NCBI GenBank assembly: GCA_013697015.1
Contig: JACCXL010000011.1
Span: 1 to 5,696, forward strand
DNA length: 5,696 nucleotides
Direction: 5' to 3'
Source: Chthoniobacterales bacterium
GTDB taxonomy: Bacteria > Verrucomicrobiota > Verrucomicrobiia > Chthoniobacterales > UBA10450
Shown piece by piece: positions 1 through 5,574 of this stretch (position 1 is the first letter of the stretch; each line of letters opens with the position of its first letter). The position numbers and the translations under genes were made by a program. Below the pieces are notes generated by a model. It saw only the letters and a list, made by a program, of their open reading frames with translations, was not told where the DNA came from and searched no databases.

Positions 1-2
1 GA

Positions 3-1991
3 AATACGGTCTTCGACGTCGACGGCAAAATCTACAGCCGTCTCGCGGGCGCGAATCGTCTCAGAGTTTCGCTCGCTGAGGTTTCGCCGCTTTTCATCGA
101 TGCCTTGCTGGCGCGGGAAGACACGCGTTTTTTCGCGCATGGCGGCATCGATTGGCGCGGCGTGATGCGGGCGGTGGCGCGTGATATCGCGAGCGGCTCG
201 GCGAAGGAAGGAGCCAGCAGCATCACGCAGCAACTCGCGCGCAACAGTCTTCCGCTCGGCGGCCGCACGCTCAGCCGCAAAATCCTGGAAGCGATGGTGG
301 CGCTACGGATCGAGCGCGAATTCACCAAGCAGCAAATCCTGGAGCTATATGTGAACCGCATTTACTTCGGCTCCGGCTGCTACGGAATCGAGACCGCATC
401 GCAAGCCTACTTCGGCAAGGACGCAAACCGCCTGAACCTTTCGGAAGCGGCGGTGCTCGCGGGATTGATCCGCAGCCCGAATCGATTTTCGCCGTTGAAG
501 AATCCGGAAGGCGCGACCGTCCAGCGCGACACCGTACTCGAACGGATGCGCGATTTGAAAAAAATCACGATCCAGCAAGCCGAGCAGGCGAGGCTGACCA
601 AGGTTACTTCCCATCCGAAACGCCTGCCGATGATCCAGGAGAATTACGCGATGGATGGGGTGCAGCGCGACCTGAACGTGCTGCTTACACAGGACCAGAT
701 CGATGATGGCGGTCTCTATATTTACACGACGCTCGACACGTCTGTGCAAGCCGCGGCGACGCAGGCGTTGGAAGCGCAACTGACGAAAATCGAGCACCAG
801 GGGAATTTCCATCATCCGGCCAAGGCAAATTACCAACCGCCCGACACCGGCGAGGATTCCTCCATGCCGTATCTTGAGGGAGCGGTGGTCGCGATCGATA
901 ACGACAGCGGCGGGATTCGAGCACTGGTGGGCGGCCGCGATTACGCCCAGAGCAAGTTCAATCGCGCGTTGCCTCCGGCCAACCGGCAGGTGGGGTCGTC
1001 TTTCAAGCCGTTCGTCTACGCGCTTGCGTTTACTCACGGGCTCTTACCGGGAGCGGCGATCAGCGATGGTCCGATCGAACCGGGCGAAATCAGCGGCGCC
1101 GGAGATTGGTCACCGGGAAATTCCGATGGCACCTACGGAGGCGTACAGCCGGTTTCTTACGGTCTGATTCATTCGCGGAATACGATGAGCGTCCGGGTGG
1201 GCCAGTTCGCCGGACTCGATGAGGTGCAGAAGGTTGCTACCACGTTGGGCCTGGGCGAGAACATCCCGCGTGGAGCGGCCATCTACATAGGATCGTTCGA
1301 AACGAACCTGAAAGATCTCACCGCGGCCTACACTGTTTTTCCGAACGCCGGCGTGCGCAAACAAGCCTACATCATCGAGCGAATCGATGATCAGGATCAC
1401 AACCCGATCTATCGCGCCTCGCACGTTTCGATCCCGGCGCTCGATCCAGGCTCGGCGTGGATGACCTCGGTCCTGATGGAGCAGGTTCTGACAAAAGGAA
1501 CGGCGGCGAGCGCGAAGTCGTTAGGCTTCAAGTTGCCGGCGGCGGGCAAAACCGGCACGACGAACGATTACAAAGATGCATGGTTCCTTGGCTATACTAA
1601 TGCGCTTACCTGCGGCGTGTGGGTCGGATTCGATCAACCGGTTACGATCATACCCCACGGTTACGGCGCGGCCCTCGCTTTGCCTGTGTGGACGCAAGTA
1701 ATGATTAAGGCCGCGCAGCGTTACCCGGCCCATGCGTTGCAGCCGCCGATGCCGGTGCAACAGGTGGCGGTTTGTTCATTTTCAAACGAACTGGCCACCA
1801 CCGGATGCGAAGCGGCCGGCACCGCCTATGAAGTCACCCTGCCCATTTCGAAAATCCCGAGTCGACCGTGCGCTGATCATGGCGGCACGCAGACGCAGCT
1901 CGTGCAAAAATTGGAGGACATGGGACAACGCGCAGCCACCTTTCCGAATCGGATCATCCAGTCGTTCCGGAAGTTCTTCGGCGGGAGGTAA
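3..1991 (+). CDS. Class A penicillin-binding protein (bifunctional transglycosylase/transpeptidase), 5' end outside window
   Basis: Polymerises lipid II into glycan strands and cross-links stem peptides on the outer face of the inner membrane. The frame is open from base 3, so the N-terminal membrane anchor lies upstream; 662 residues are visible. The GT51 domain comes first: EDTRFFAHGG (117-146, holding the catalytic Glu), SSITQQLARN (216-245), the KILEAMVALRIEREFTKQQI block, and LSEAAVLAGLIRSPNRFSP. After a linker comes the transpeptidase domain with SSFK (996-1007, nucleophile Ser at 996-998), SRN (1173-1181) and KTGTT (from 1548). All catalytic motifs are intact. A C-terminal tail of about 70 residues with several Cys (CSFSNEL, GCEAAG, PSRPC) resembles the tail of PBP1A-like proteins. 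A TTG at 105 is not the start, because conserved-looking sequence continues upstream of it. It stops six bases before dapL, which suggests an operon. Family assignment is secure; PBP1A versus PBP1C-type subclass is not settled. Confidence 0.95.
   Translation, partial: NTVFDVDGKIYSRLAGANRLRVSLAEVSPLFIDALLAREDTRFFAHGGIDWRGVMRAVARDIASGSAKEGASSITQQLARNSLPLGGRTLSRKILEAMVALRIEREFTKQQILELYVNRIYFGSGCYGIETASQAYFGKDANRLNLSEAAVLAGLIRSPNRFSPLKNPEGATVQRDTVLERMRDLKKITIQQAEQARLTKVTSHPKRLPMIQENYAMDGVQRDLNVLLTQDQIDDGGLYIYTTLDTSVQAAATQALEAQLTKIEHQGNFHHPAKANYQPPDTGEDSSMPYLEGAVVAIDNDSGGIRALVGGRDYAQSKFNRALPPANRQVGSSFKPFVYALAFTHGLLPGAAISDGPIEPGEISGAGDWSPGNSDGTYGGVQPVSYGLIHSRNTMSVRVGQFAGLDEVQKVATTLGLGENIPRGAAIYIGSFETNLKDLTAAYTVFPNAGVRKQAYIIERIDDQDHNPIYRASHVSIPALDPGSAWMTSVLMEQVLTKGTAASAKSLGFKLPAAGKTGTTNDYKDAWFLGYTNALTCGVWVGFDQPVTIIPHGYGAALALPVWTQVMIKAAQRYPAHALQPPMPVQQVAVCSFSNELATTGCEAAGTAYEVTLPISKIPSRPCADHGGTQTQLVQKLEDMGQRAATFPNRIIQSFRKFFGGR
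1983..1989 (+). promoter_or_regulatory. Ribosome binding site of dapL
   Basis: GGGAGGT lies nine bases before the TTG at 1998 and overlaps the last codons of the PBP gene. It decides in favour of the TTG start; the nearby ATG at 2011 is out of frame. Confidence 0.75.
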
Positions 1992-1997
1992 ACGGTC

Positions 1998-3242
1998 TTG
2001 GCGTTCCTGAATGAAAATTATCTCAAACTCACGGCAGGCTATCTCTTTCCGGAGATAGCGCGCCGCGTTGCTGAATTTTGCGCGGCCCATCCGGCCGCGG
2101 CAGACAGCGTCATCCGCTGCGGCATCGGAGACGTAACCGAGCCGCTGCCGCCCGCGGCGATCGAGGCGATGCATCGCGCCGTCGAAGAACTAGGGCACCG
2201 GGAAACCTTTCGCGGATACGGACACGAACAGGGTTATGAGTTCCTGCGCAGCAAGATCGCACAGGAGGATTATCGGGATCGCGGAATCGACATCGCCGGC
2301 GACGAGATTTTTGTTTCTGACGGCTCGAAGTGCGACTGCGGCTTTATTCTCGATATTCTAGGCAAGCGAAATCGCGTCGCCATCACAGACCCAGTCTATC
2401 CGGTTTACGTCGACACCAACGTGATGGCAGGACACACTGGTCCGGCACAGGAAGACGGTAGCTACGAAGGCATCACTTATTTGCCATGCCGCGCGGAAAA
2501 CAATTTCGTGCCCGAGCCGCCGCGCGAGCACGTCGATCTGATTTATCTTTGTTTCCCGAACAATCCGACCGGCGCAGTGGCGTCGCGAGCCGACCTCTTG
2601 CGCTGGGTGGAATATGCGCGCGAGCATCAGGCGATTCTGCTCTATGACGCCACTTACGAAGCTTACATAAGCCAGCCAGGAATTCCGCATTCCATCTTTG
2701 AGATTCCCGGCGCACGCGAGTGCGCCATAGAGTTCCGCAGTTTCTCAAAGACGGGCGGATTCACTGGGGTGCGTTGCGGTTTTACGGTCATGCCGAAGAC
2801 GCTGCTCGCGCAGACGGGCGATGGCCGGCGCTTGCCTTTGCACCCGCTCTGGCACCGTCGCTGGAGCACAAAAGCGAACAGCGTCAGCTACCCGGTCCAG
2901 CGCGGTGCGGAAGCACTCTATAGCGCTGACGGTCGCGCGCAGGTGCGCGGATTAATCGAACATTACATGGGGAACGCCCGGATTCTCGGCGAGTCCGCGG
3001 CACGCGCTGGGCTCCTGGTTTTTGGAGGCGTCAATGCTCCCTACCTGTGGGTGAAGACGGCGGGCGGCCTGACGAGCTGGCAGATGTTCGATCGAATGCT
3101 TGAGGAATTGAACGTCGTGATCACCCCGGGGAGCGGCTTCGGATGCGAGGGCGAAGGTTATTTTCGTATCTCAGCATTCAACAGTCGCGCGAACGCTGAA
3201 GAAGTAGCATGCCGGCTGCAGAATCTCGCACTCGCTGCCTGA
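1998..3242 (+). CDS. dapL: LL-diaminopimelate aminotransferase
   Basis: Cytoplasmic PLP enzyme that converts tetrahydrodipicolinate plus glutamate directly to LL-diaminopimelate, bypassing the DapD/DapC/DapE steps; it supplies peptidoglycan and lysine. The 414 residues match the usual family length of about 410. Fold-type I aminotransferase landmarks are clear: N-terminal LNENYLKL..GYLFPEI typical of DapL, GIGDVTEPL (42-50), SDGSKCD (107-113), FPNNPTGA (186-193), YDATYEAYI (216-224), SFSKTGGFTGVRCG (248-261, with Lys251 as the PLP Schiff-base lysine), and GSGFGCEGEGYFRISAF (378-394, with Arg390 for substrate carboxylate binding). The TTG start is chosen from the RBS at 1983-1989 and because the conserved N-terminus begins within a few residues. 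It lies directly behind a class A PBP, so precursor synthesis and wall polymerisation are probably co-transcribed. Other class I aminotransferases are less likely given the SFSKTGGFTGVR and GCEGEGYFRIS signatures. Confidence 0.95.
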   Translation: MAFLNENYLKLTAGYLFPEIARRVAEFCAAHPAAADSVIRCGIGDVTEPLPPAAIEAMHRAVEELGHRETFRGYGHEQGYEFLRSKIAQEDYRDRGIDIAGDEIFVSDGSKCDCGFILDILGKRNRVAITDPVYPVYVDTNVMAGHTGPAQEDGSYEGITYLPCRAENNFVPEPPREHVDLIYLCFPNNPTGAVASRADLLRWVEYAREHQAILLYDATYEAYISQPGIPHSIFEIPGARECAIEFRSFSKTGGFTGVRCGFTVMPKTLLAQTGDGRRLPLHPLWHRRWSTKANSVSYPVQRGAEALYSADGRAQVRGLIEHYMGNARILGESAARAGLLVFGGVNAPYLWVKTAGGLTSWQMFDRMLEELNVVITPGSGFGCEGEGYFRISAFNSRANAEEVACRLQNLALAA

Positions 3243-3316
3243 TGACTGGCCGCCACGCAAGCGCAGCTTGTCGTTCAACGCGCGGCGCGTAAGATTCCGG
3301 CGTCGAATTTCTTAGC

Positions 3317-3799
3317 GTGGTCGTCTCGAATCGAAATCTGCCGCAGCTGTATCGCTTTTGCTTTCTCATGACGGGAGATGGCGCGAAAGCTCAGGAGGCA
3401 TTTCAATCCACCGTCCGGGAAGCAGCGCTCCGTTCCGCGCGCGGCGAAGCGCCCGCCGATCGGCTCTGGTTCTTCCGGGACGCACGCTGGCGCTGTCTGC
3501 GAGCAACCGAGCTCGATCTCCAGGCGGAAGCGACCGAGATGGAGGAGCACGAAATTTCCCCGAATGCGCCGGCGCAGATCGAACAACTCGACGCCGAGCA
3601 TCTGGCAATCTGGATCTCTGCAGCTCCGGAACCGCAGCGCACGGCCCTATCGCTCTATTATATCGACGAATTTCCTCCGAAGGAAATTCTCGCGCTCCTC
3701 GAGCTGAAACCCCCGGAGCTGGCGCATTTGATTCGAAGTGCGCGCCGGCAATTTCAAGCGTGGCTGGATGCCACTACCCCGCACGAGGAAGTCACATGA
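3317..3799 (+). CDS. Divergent ECF-type RNA polymerase sigma factor
   Basis: Probable sigma-70 family protein of the extracytoplasmic-function group, 160 residues, slightly short for the family. A region 2-like stretch starts at once (residues 8-38, LPQLYRFCFLMTGDGAKAQEAF, then DRLWFFRDARWRCL at 48-61). The usual acidic D-x-V-Q core is weakened to QEAFQ. Region 4 spans about 96-150: EPQRTALSLYYIDEFPPKEI followed by LELKPPELAHLIRSARRQF, the expected helix-turn-helix layout. The start is GTG at 3317; an in-frame TAA at 3290 limits extension and the only other candidate, ATG 3368, would remove region 2. No good Shine-Dalgarno is visible. The stop TGA overlaps the next gene's ATG (ATGA at 3796-3799), which implies translational coupling with a membrane protein that resembles an anti-sigma factor. 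Sigma-like fold is likely; promoter-recognition activity is inferred. Confidence 0.72.
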   Translation: MVVSNRNLPQLYRFCFLMTGDGAKAQEAFQSTVREAALRSARGEAPADRLWFFRDARWRCLRATELDLQAEATEMEEHEISPNAPAQIEQLDAEHLAIWISAAPEPQRTALSLYYIDEFPPKEILALLELKPPELAHLIRSARRQFQAWLDATTPHEEVT

Positions 3800-4578
3800 G
3801 CGTCTTCGAGATTTCACGGAAGCAACGCGCTCTCGCGCAGTGCGCACCGATCACCGAGAAACCGTCGATTGACCGGGCCACGCGTGTGGCGGTGCAGCGG
3901 GCGCGGCATGGAAAACGAGCAGCGGAATTCGCACGGCAGGAAACTTTCGACCGCGCGGTTGCTACGCTTGTCCAAACGATCCCGGTCGGACCGGAAGTCG
4001 CGGAGTGGTTCGCAAATGAAAGTTTGGTCCCGGTTACGAAGCGCACCTGGCGCACGATCGCGTTCAATCCTGCGGTGCTCGCGATCGCGCTGGCAGTTGC
4101 GGTCATCGCAGGAATTTTTGCCTATAGGGTGCACGAGCATATGCTCGATTTCCCGGGCGCCGCGAGCGCGCGGAAACTTCTGACCGTAGCCAGCTCGACG
4201 CGGTCGGTGTTGCTGGATCCGGTGAAGACAGAAGCGGGCGCGCTCGGCGATTTGTTTTTCATGAAACATCGGCTTGAGCATTACGATGTCGCGCCGGAGT
4301 TCGTGAACTTCAAAGCCATAGGCTGCCGTGTTTTTGATGACGAAGAAGTGCATCGTGTCGCTCAAATCTATCTCTTGGAAAAACGGATGCAGCTGTTCCT
4401 CTTCCCGGCGGAAAAGGATCCGAAGCATGGAATCGCGCCCGATTTCGATAACTGGCGTTACGTCGAGCAGGAGGGTTGGACTGGGGCGGTGCGACAGCAG
4501 AACGGCATTTGCTTCATGGCAGCGATCCGCGGCACCGAACGCGATCTGCAGCCTTACCTGAACAAGGAGCAGCCGTAG
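3796..4578 (+). CDS. Single-pass membrane protein, putative anti-sigma factor
   Basis: A 260-residue protein: a basic, Arg-rich cytoplasmic part (1-88), one hydrophobic membrane helix (about 92-111, NPAVLAIALAVAVIAGIFAY), and an extracytoplasmic domain (112-260). The outer domain carries the order seen in many ECF anti-sigma factors: a small residue with IGCRVFDDE (174-183), a strand block around VAQIYLLEKRMQLFLFP (188-204), then W-x-x-x-x-x-G-W (220-228) and a short strand before RGTERDLQPYL. No HxxxCxxC zinc motif is present in the cytoplasmic part, so it is not a classical ZAS anti-sigma factor. The ATG at 3796 has GAGGAA at 3785-3790 and overlaps the sigma factor stop by four bases. The longer open frame upstream to 3358 is only the shadow of the sigma gene. 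The role as regulator of its partner is inferred from gene order, topology and the outer-domain pattern. Confidence 0.7.
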   Translation: MSVFEISRKQRALAQCAPITEKPSIDRATRVAVQRARHGKRAAEFARQETFDRAVATLVQTIPVGPEVAEWFANESLVPVTKRTWRTIAFNPAVLAIALAVAVIAGIFAYRVHEHMLDFPGAASARKLLTVASSTRSVLLDPVKTEAGALGDLFFMKHRLEHYDVAPEFVNFKAIGCRVFDDEEVHRVAQIYLLEKRMQLFLFPAEKDPKHGIAPDFDNWRYVEQEGWTGAVRQQNGICFMAAIRGTERDLQPYLNKEQP

Positions 4579-4587
4579 GCGCGGCCG

Positions 4588-4615
4588 TTGACACAGTGGT
4601 GGGAAGGTATTCAAT
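4588..4615 (+). promoter_or_regulatory. Candidate sigma-70 promoter of the tRNA locus
   Basis: A perfect TTGACA (4588-4593) is followed after 16 bases by TTCAAT (4610-4615, four of six matches to TATAAT but lacking the key A at position two). Transcription would begin about 4622, a few bases before the first tRNA-derived sequence at 4629. No equally good promoter is seen in the 39 bases before the intact tRNA, so the whole tRNA/nuclease cluster may depend on this site. Confidence 0.45.
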
Positions 4616-4646
4616 TTCGACGCCTCGCGCCAGGGTAGCTCAGCGG

Positions 4647-4678
4647 TAGAGCAGCCCCGAAAGCGTTCGGGGTTGGTC
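4647..4678 (+). repeat. 32-bp direct repeat, left copy
   Basis: Begins TAGAGCAG, contains the palindrome and ends TTGGTC. It matches 5034-5065 at 31 of 32 positions, the only difference being G at 4665 versus T at 5052. The two copies are offset by 387 bp and enclose the intact tRNA and the GIY-YIG gene, like the ends of an inserted or duplicated unit. Confidence 0.9.
4655..4672 (+). repeat. 18-nt hairpin CCCCGAAAGCGTTCGGGG
   Basis: Seven base pairs (CCCCGAA/TTCGGGG) around AGCG. It replaces the 15 bases GGGACTCATAAGCCC of the intact tRNA, including the anticodon. It does not preserve a five-pair stem with a seven-base loop, so it is not simply another anticodon arm. Confidence 0.85.
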
Positions 4679-4717
4679 TGCAGCGACGGTGAAGCTGTGC
4701 AACAATAGGCAATTTAC
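4679..4717 (+). other. Spacer before intact tRNA with a GIY-YIG-tail-like end
   Basis: These 39 bases separate the 5' half-tRNA from the intact tRNA. Its GTGCAACAATAG (4697-4708) resembles TTGCAGCAATAG (5025-5036), the last codons of the GIY-YIG gene, at 10 of 12 positions, and both can be read as x-Gln-Gln-stop. It may be the remnant of an earlier copy of that gene's 3' end; the match is short enough to be chance. Confidence 0.3.
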
Positions 4718-4789
4718 GCCAGGGTAGCTCAGCGGTAGAGCAGGGGACTCATAAGCCCTTGGTCGGGAGTTCAATTCTCCCCCCTGGCA
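4718..4789 (+). tRNA. tRNA with CAU anticodon (elongator Met or Ile2)
   Basis: A complete cloverleaf can be drawn: acceptor GCCAGGG/CCCTGGC (7 pairs), D stem GCTC/GAGC with loop AGCGGTA, anticodon stem GGGGA/GCCCT around CTCATAA (anticodon CAT at 4750-4752), variable TGGTC, T stem GGGAG/CTCCC with loop TTCAATT, discriminator A at 4789. The anticodon stem has a G-U pair at 27-43 and an A-G mismatch at 31-39. CCA is not encoded. The G1-C72 pair rules out the initiator tRNA. The segment from GAGCAG through the variable loop resembles E. coli tRNA-Ile2 (lysidine-modified CAU), so Met versus Ile2 cannot be settled by eye. It lies between two broken copies of itself. Confidence 0.93.
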
Positions 4790-4796
4790 CGCCGTT

Positions 4797-5036
4797 ATGC
4801 CTTACGTCTATATGCTTCGCGGCGCGACGGGTCGACATTACATCGGATCGACGGGGGATCTCGAGGCTCGACTTCGTCAGCATCGGCGCGGACATACGCA
4901 TACGACGCGCCGGTTGGGAGAGTTCGAACTAATCAGCGCGAAGGAATTTGCGACGGCAGGTGAGGCACGGAAGTTTGAGCGATTTTTGAAGTCGAAGAAA
5001 AACCCGCAGCTTGCGATCTTTCACTTGCAGCAATAG
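4797..5036 (+). CDS. Small GIY-YIG domain endonuclease
   Basis: A 79-residue single-domain protein of the GIY-YIG superfamily. The GIY strand is YVYML (3-7), YIG is at 15-17 followed by STGDLEARLRQH (18-29) with the expected catalytic Arg25, and a later helix GEARKFERFLKSKK (55-68) supplies the candidate metal-binding Glu61. Family members of this size are stand-alone proteins of mostly unknown role; the fold cuts DNA in UvrC and in homing endonucleases. The C-terminus (NPQLAIFHLQQ) lacks the Gly- and basic-rich ending common in the family and may be truncated. ATG 4797 lies seven bases after the tRNA 3' end, without a Shine-Dalgarno. The TAG stop is the first three bases of the tRNA-derived direct repeat, so gene and repeat are physically fused. 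The context suggests a tRNA-associated mobile or selfish gene, which is inference. Confidence 0.85.
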   Translation: MPYVYMLRGATGRHYIGSTGDLEARLRQHRRGHTHTTRRLGEFELISAKEFATAGEARKFERFLKSKKNPQLAIFHLQQ

Positions 5037-5065
5037 AGCAGCCCCGAAAGCTTTCGGGGTTGGTC
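5034..5065 (+). repeat. 32-bp direct repeat, right copy
   Basis: Counterpart of 4647-4678 (31 of 32 identical). Its first three bases are the stop codon of the GIY-YIG gene, and it runs on into the 3' half of the tRNA. Confidence 0.9.
5042..5059 (+). repeat. 18-nt perfect palindrome CCCCGAAAGCTTTCGGGG
   Basis: Perfectly self-complementary, differing from 4655-4672 only by T instead of G at one central position. It sits just after the GIY-YIG stop. It has no following T run, so an intrinsic terminator role is not supported. Confidence 0.88.
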
Positions 5066-5100
5066 GGGAGTTCAATTCTCCCCCCTGGCATTCTCGAGTC

Positions 5101-5553
5101 ATGGAAGAGCGTTATCTCGAAGATCTTAAGGCGGGCGACAAGTTTCGCTCAGGCACCTACGAAGTGACTGAGCTGGACATCGTCGAATTCGCGCGGCAGT
5201 TCGATCCGCAGCCGTTCCATCTCGATCTTGATGCGGCACGCCGCAGTGTTTTCGGAGGTCTCGCCGCCAGCGGCTGGCACACCGCGGCGATGAGCATGCG
5301 GCTGTTCGTCACGAGTGGCCTCCATCTCGCGGGCGGTTCCATCGGTCTCGGGGTGGACGAACTTCGGTGGCCGCGTCCGGTTCGCCCAGGCGATATTCTT
5401 GAGCTCGAATGCGAGATCATGGAGGTGCGGCCATCGCGATCGAAACCGGATCGTGGCGTGATTCGGATTTCAAATGTCACGCGCAACCAAAAAGGTGAAA
5501 TCGTACAGAGTTTCACGGCGTCCGTTCTCGTCCGCCGCCGCACAGTCACATAG
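5101..5553 (+). CDS. MaoC-like hot-dog dehydratase/enoyl-CoA hydratase
   Basis: A 150-residue single hot-dog domain of the MaoC/(R)-specific enoyl-CoA hydratase family, expected to hydrate or dehydrate acyl thioesters in the cytoplasm; the exact substrate cannot be told. The active-site motif FDPQPFHLD (34-42) supplies the catalytic Asp35 and His40, and FGGLAASGWHTAAMSMRL (51-68) is the conserved helix that follows. IGLGVDELRWPRPVRPGDIL (81-100) is the usual strand pair before the C-terminal sheet. ATG 5101 is chosen because MEERYLEDLKAGD matches the family N-terminus; the frame continues open upstream only through the tRNA fragment. The start lies ten bases after that fragment, with no clear Shine-Dalgarno. 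A minus-strand acyl-CoA synthetase gene converges on it, consistent with a fatty-acyl metabolism context. Confidence 0.9.
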   Translation: MEERYLEDLKAGDKFRSGTYEVTELDIVEFARQFDPQPFHLDLDAARRSVFGGLAASGWHTAAMSMRLFVTSGLHLAGGSIGLGVDELRWPRPVRPGDILELECEIMEVRPSRSKPDRGVIRISNVTRNQKGEIVQSFTASVLVRRRTVT

Positions 5554-5559
5554 TGAGGA

Positions 5560-5574
5560 TCGGTCACTGACCGA
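5560..5574. terminator. Possible bidirectional hairpin between convergent genes
   Basis: TCGGTC-ACT-GACCGA forms a six-pair stem in the gap between the MaoC stop (5551-5553) and the minus-strand stop (5564-5566, which it overlaps). There is no T run on either side, so a transcription-end role is only suggested by position. Confidence 0.3.

Larger units (their letters stand above)
4629..4678 (+). pseudogene. 5' half of a tRNA with palindrome-replaced anticodon arm
   Basis: Bases 4629-4654 (GCCAGGG acceptor strand, TA, complete D arm and the first base of the anticodon stem) are identical to bases 4718-4743 of the intact tRNA. The next 15 bases of the tRNA are replaced by an 18-base near-palindrome (4655-4672), after which TTGGTC (4673-4678) again matches the tRNA variable region. 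Homology then stops: there is no T arm and no 3' acceptor strand, so this copy cannot fold as a tRNA. The missing 3' half, joined to the same palindrome, is found at 5034-5090. Confidence 0.85.
4647..5065 (+). mobile_element. Candidate tRNA/GIY-YIG unit bounded by 32-bp direct repeats
   Basis: Everything between the two direct repeats, one unit being 387 bp: spacer, intact tRNA and GIY-YIG gene. Deleting one unit restores a continuous tRNA-like sequence running from acceptor 5' strand through D arm, palindrome and T arm to acceptor 3' strand. That is the geometry of an element inserted in, or recombined into, a tRNA gene. No transposase, integrase or terminal inverted repeats are present. Unequal recombination between tandem tRNA copies is an alternative. 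Confidence 0.4.
5034..5090 (+). pseudogene. 3' half of a tRNA joined to the palindrome
   Basis: TAGAGCAG (end of D loop, D stem strand, first anticodon-stem base) is followed by the palindrome and then 31 bases (5060-5090) identical to 4759-4789 of the intact tRNA: variable loop, T arm, 3' acceptor strand and discriminator A. The 5' acceptor strand and most of the D arm are missing. It complements the 5' half at 4629-4678 exactly. Confidence 0.87.

Noticed and set aside
345..1037. 230-codon open frame on the minus strand
   Set aside because: Antisense to the intact catalytic domains of the penicillin-binding protein; composition is that of a shadow frame.
3278..3290. ACGCGC-G-GCGCGT inverted repeat before the sigma gene, and a weak TTGTCG/TAAGAT promoter pair around it
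   Set aside because: A one-base loop, no T run, poor spacing (15) and high local GC make both likely chance; not strong enough to annotate as operator, terminator or promoter.
3358..3795. Upstream extension of the membrane-protein reading frame
   Set aside because: It overlaps the sigma factor in another frame, is Arg/Ser-rich low-quality sequence, and the ATG at 3796 has a good RBS and a typical four-base overlap.
3814..4614. 266-codon open frame on the minus strand
   Set aside because: It lies fully antisense to the membrane-protein gene, is rich in Arg and His as expected of GC-rich shadow frames, and has no recognisable domain.
4647..5065. CRISPR-like repeat array
   Set aside because: Only two copies of the 32-bp repeat, 387 bp apart, with a tRNA and a coding gene between them, and the repeat is tRNA-derived.
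5011..5100. ATG at 5011 as start of the MaoC-like protein
   Set aside because: The added residues come from the GIY-YIG 3' end and the tRNA fragment read in another frame; the family N-terminus starts at 5101.
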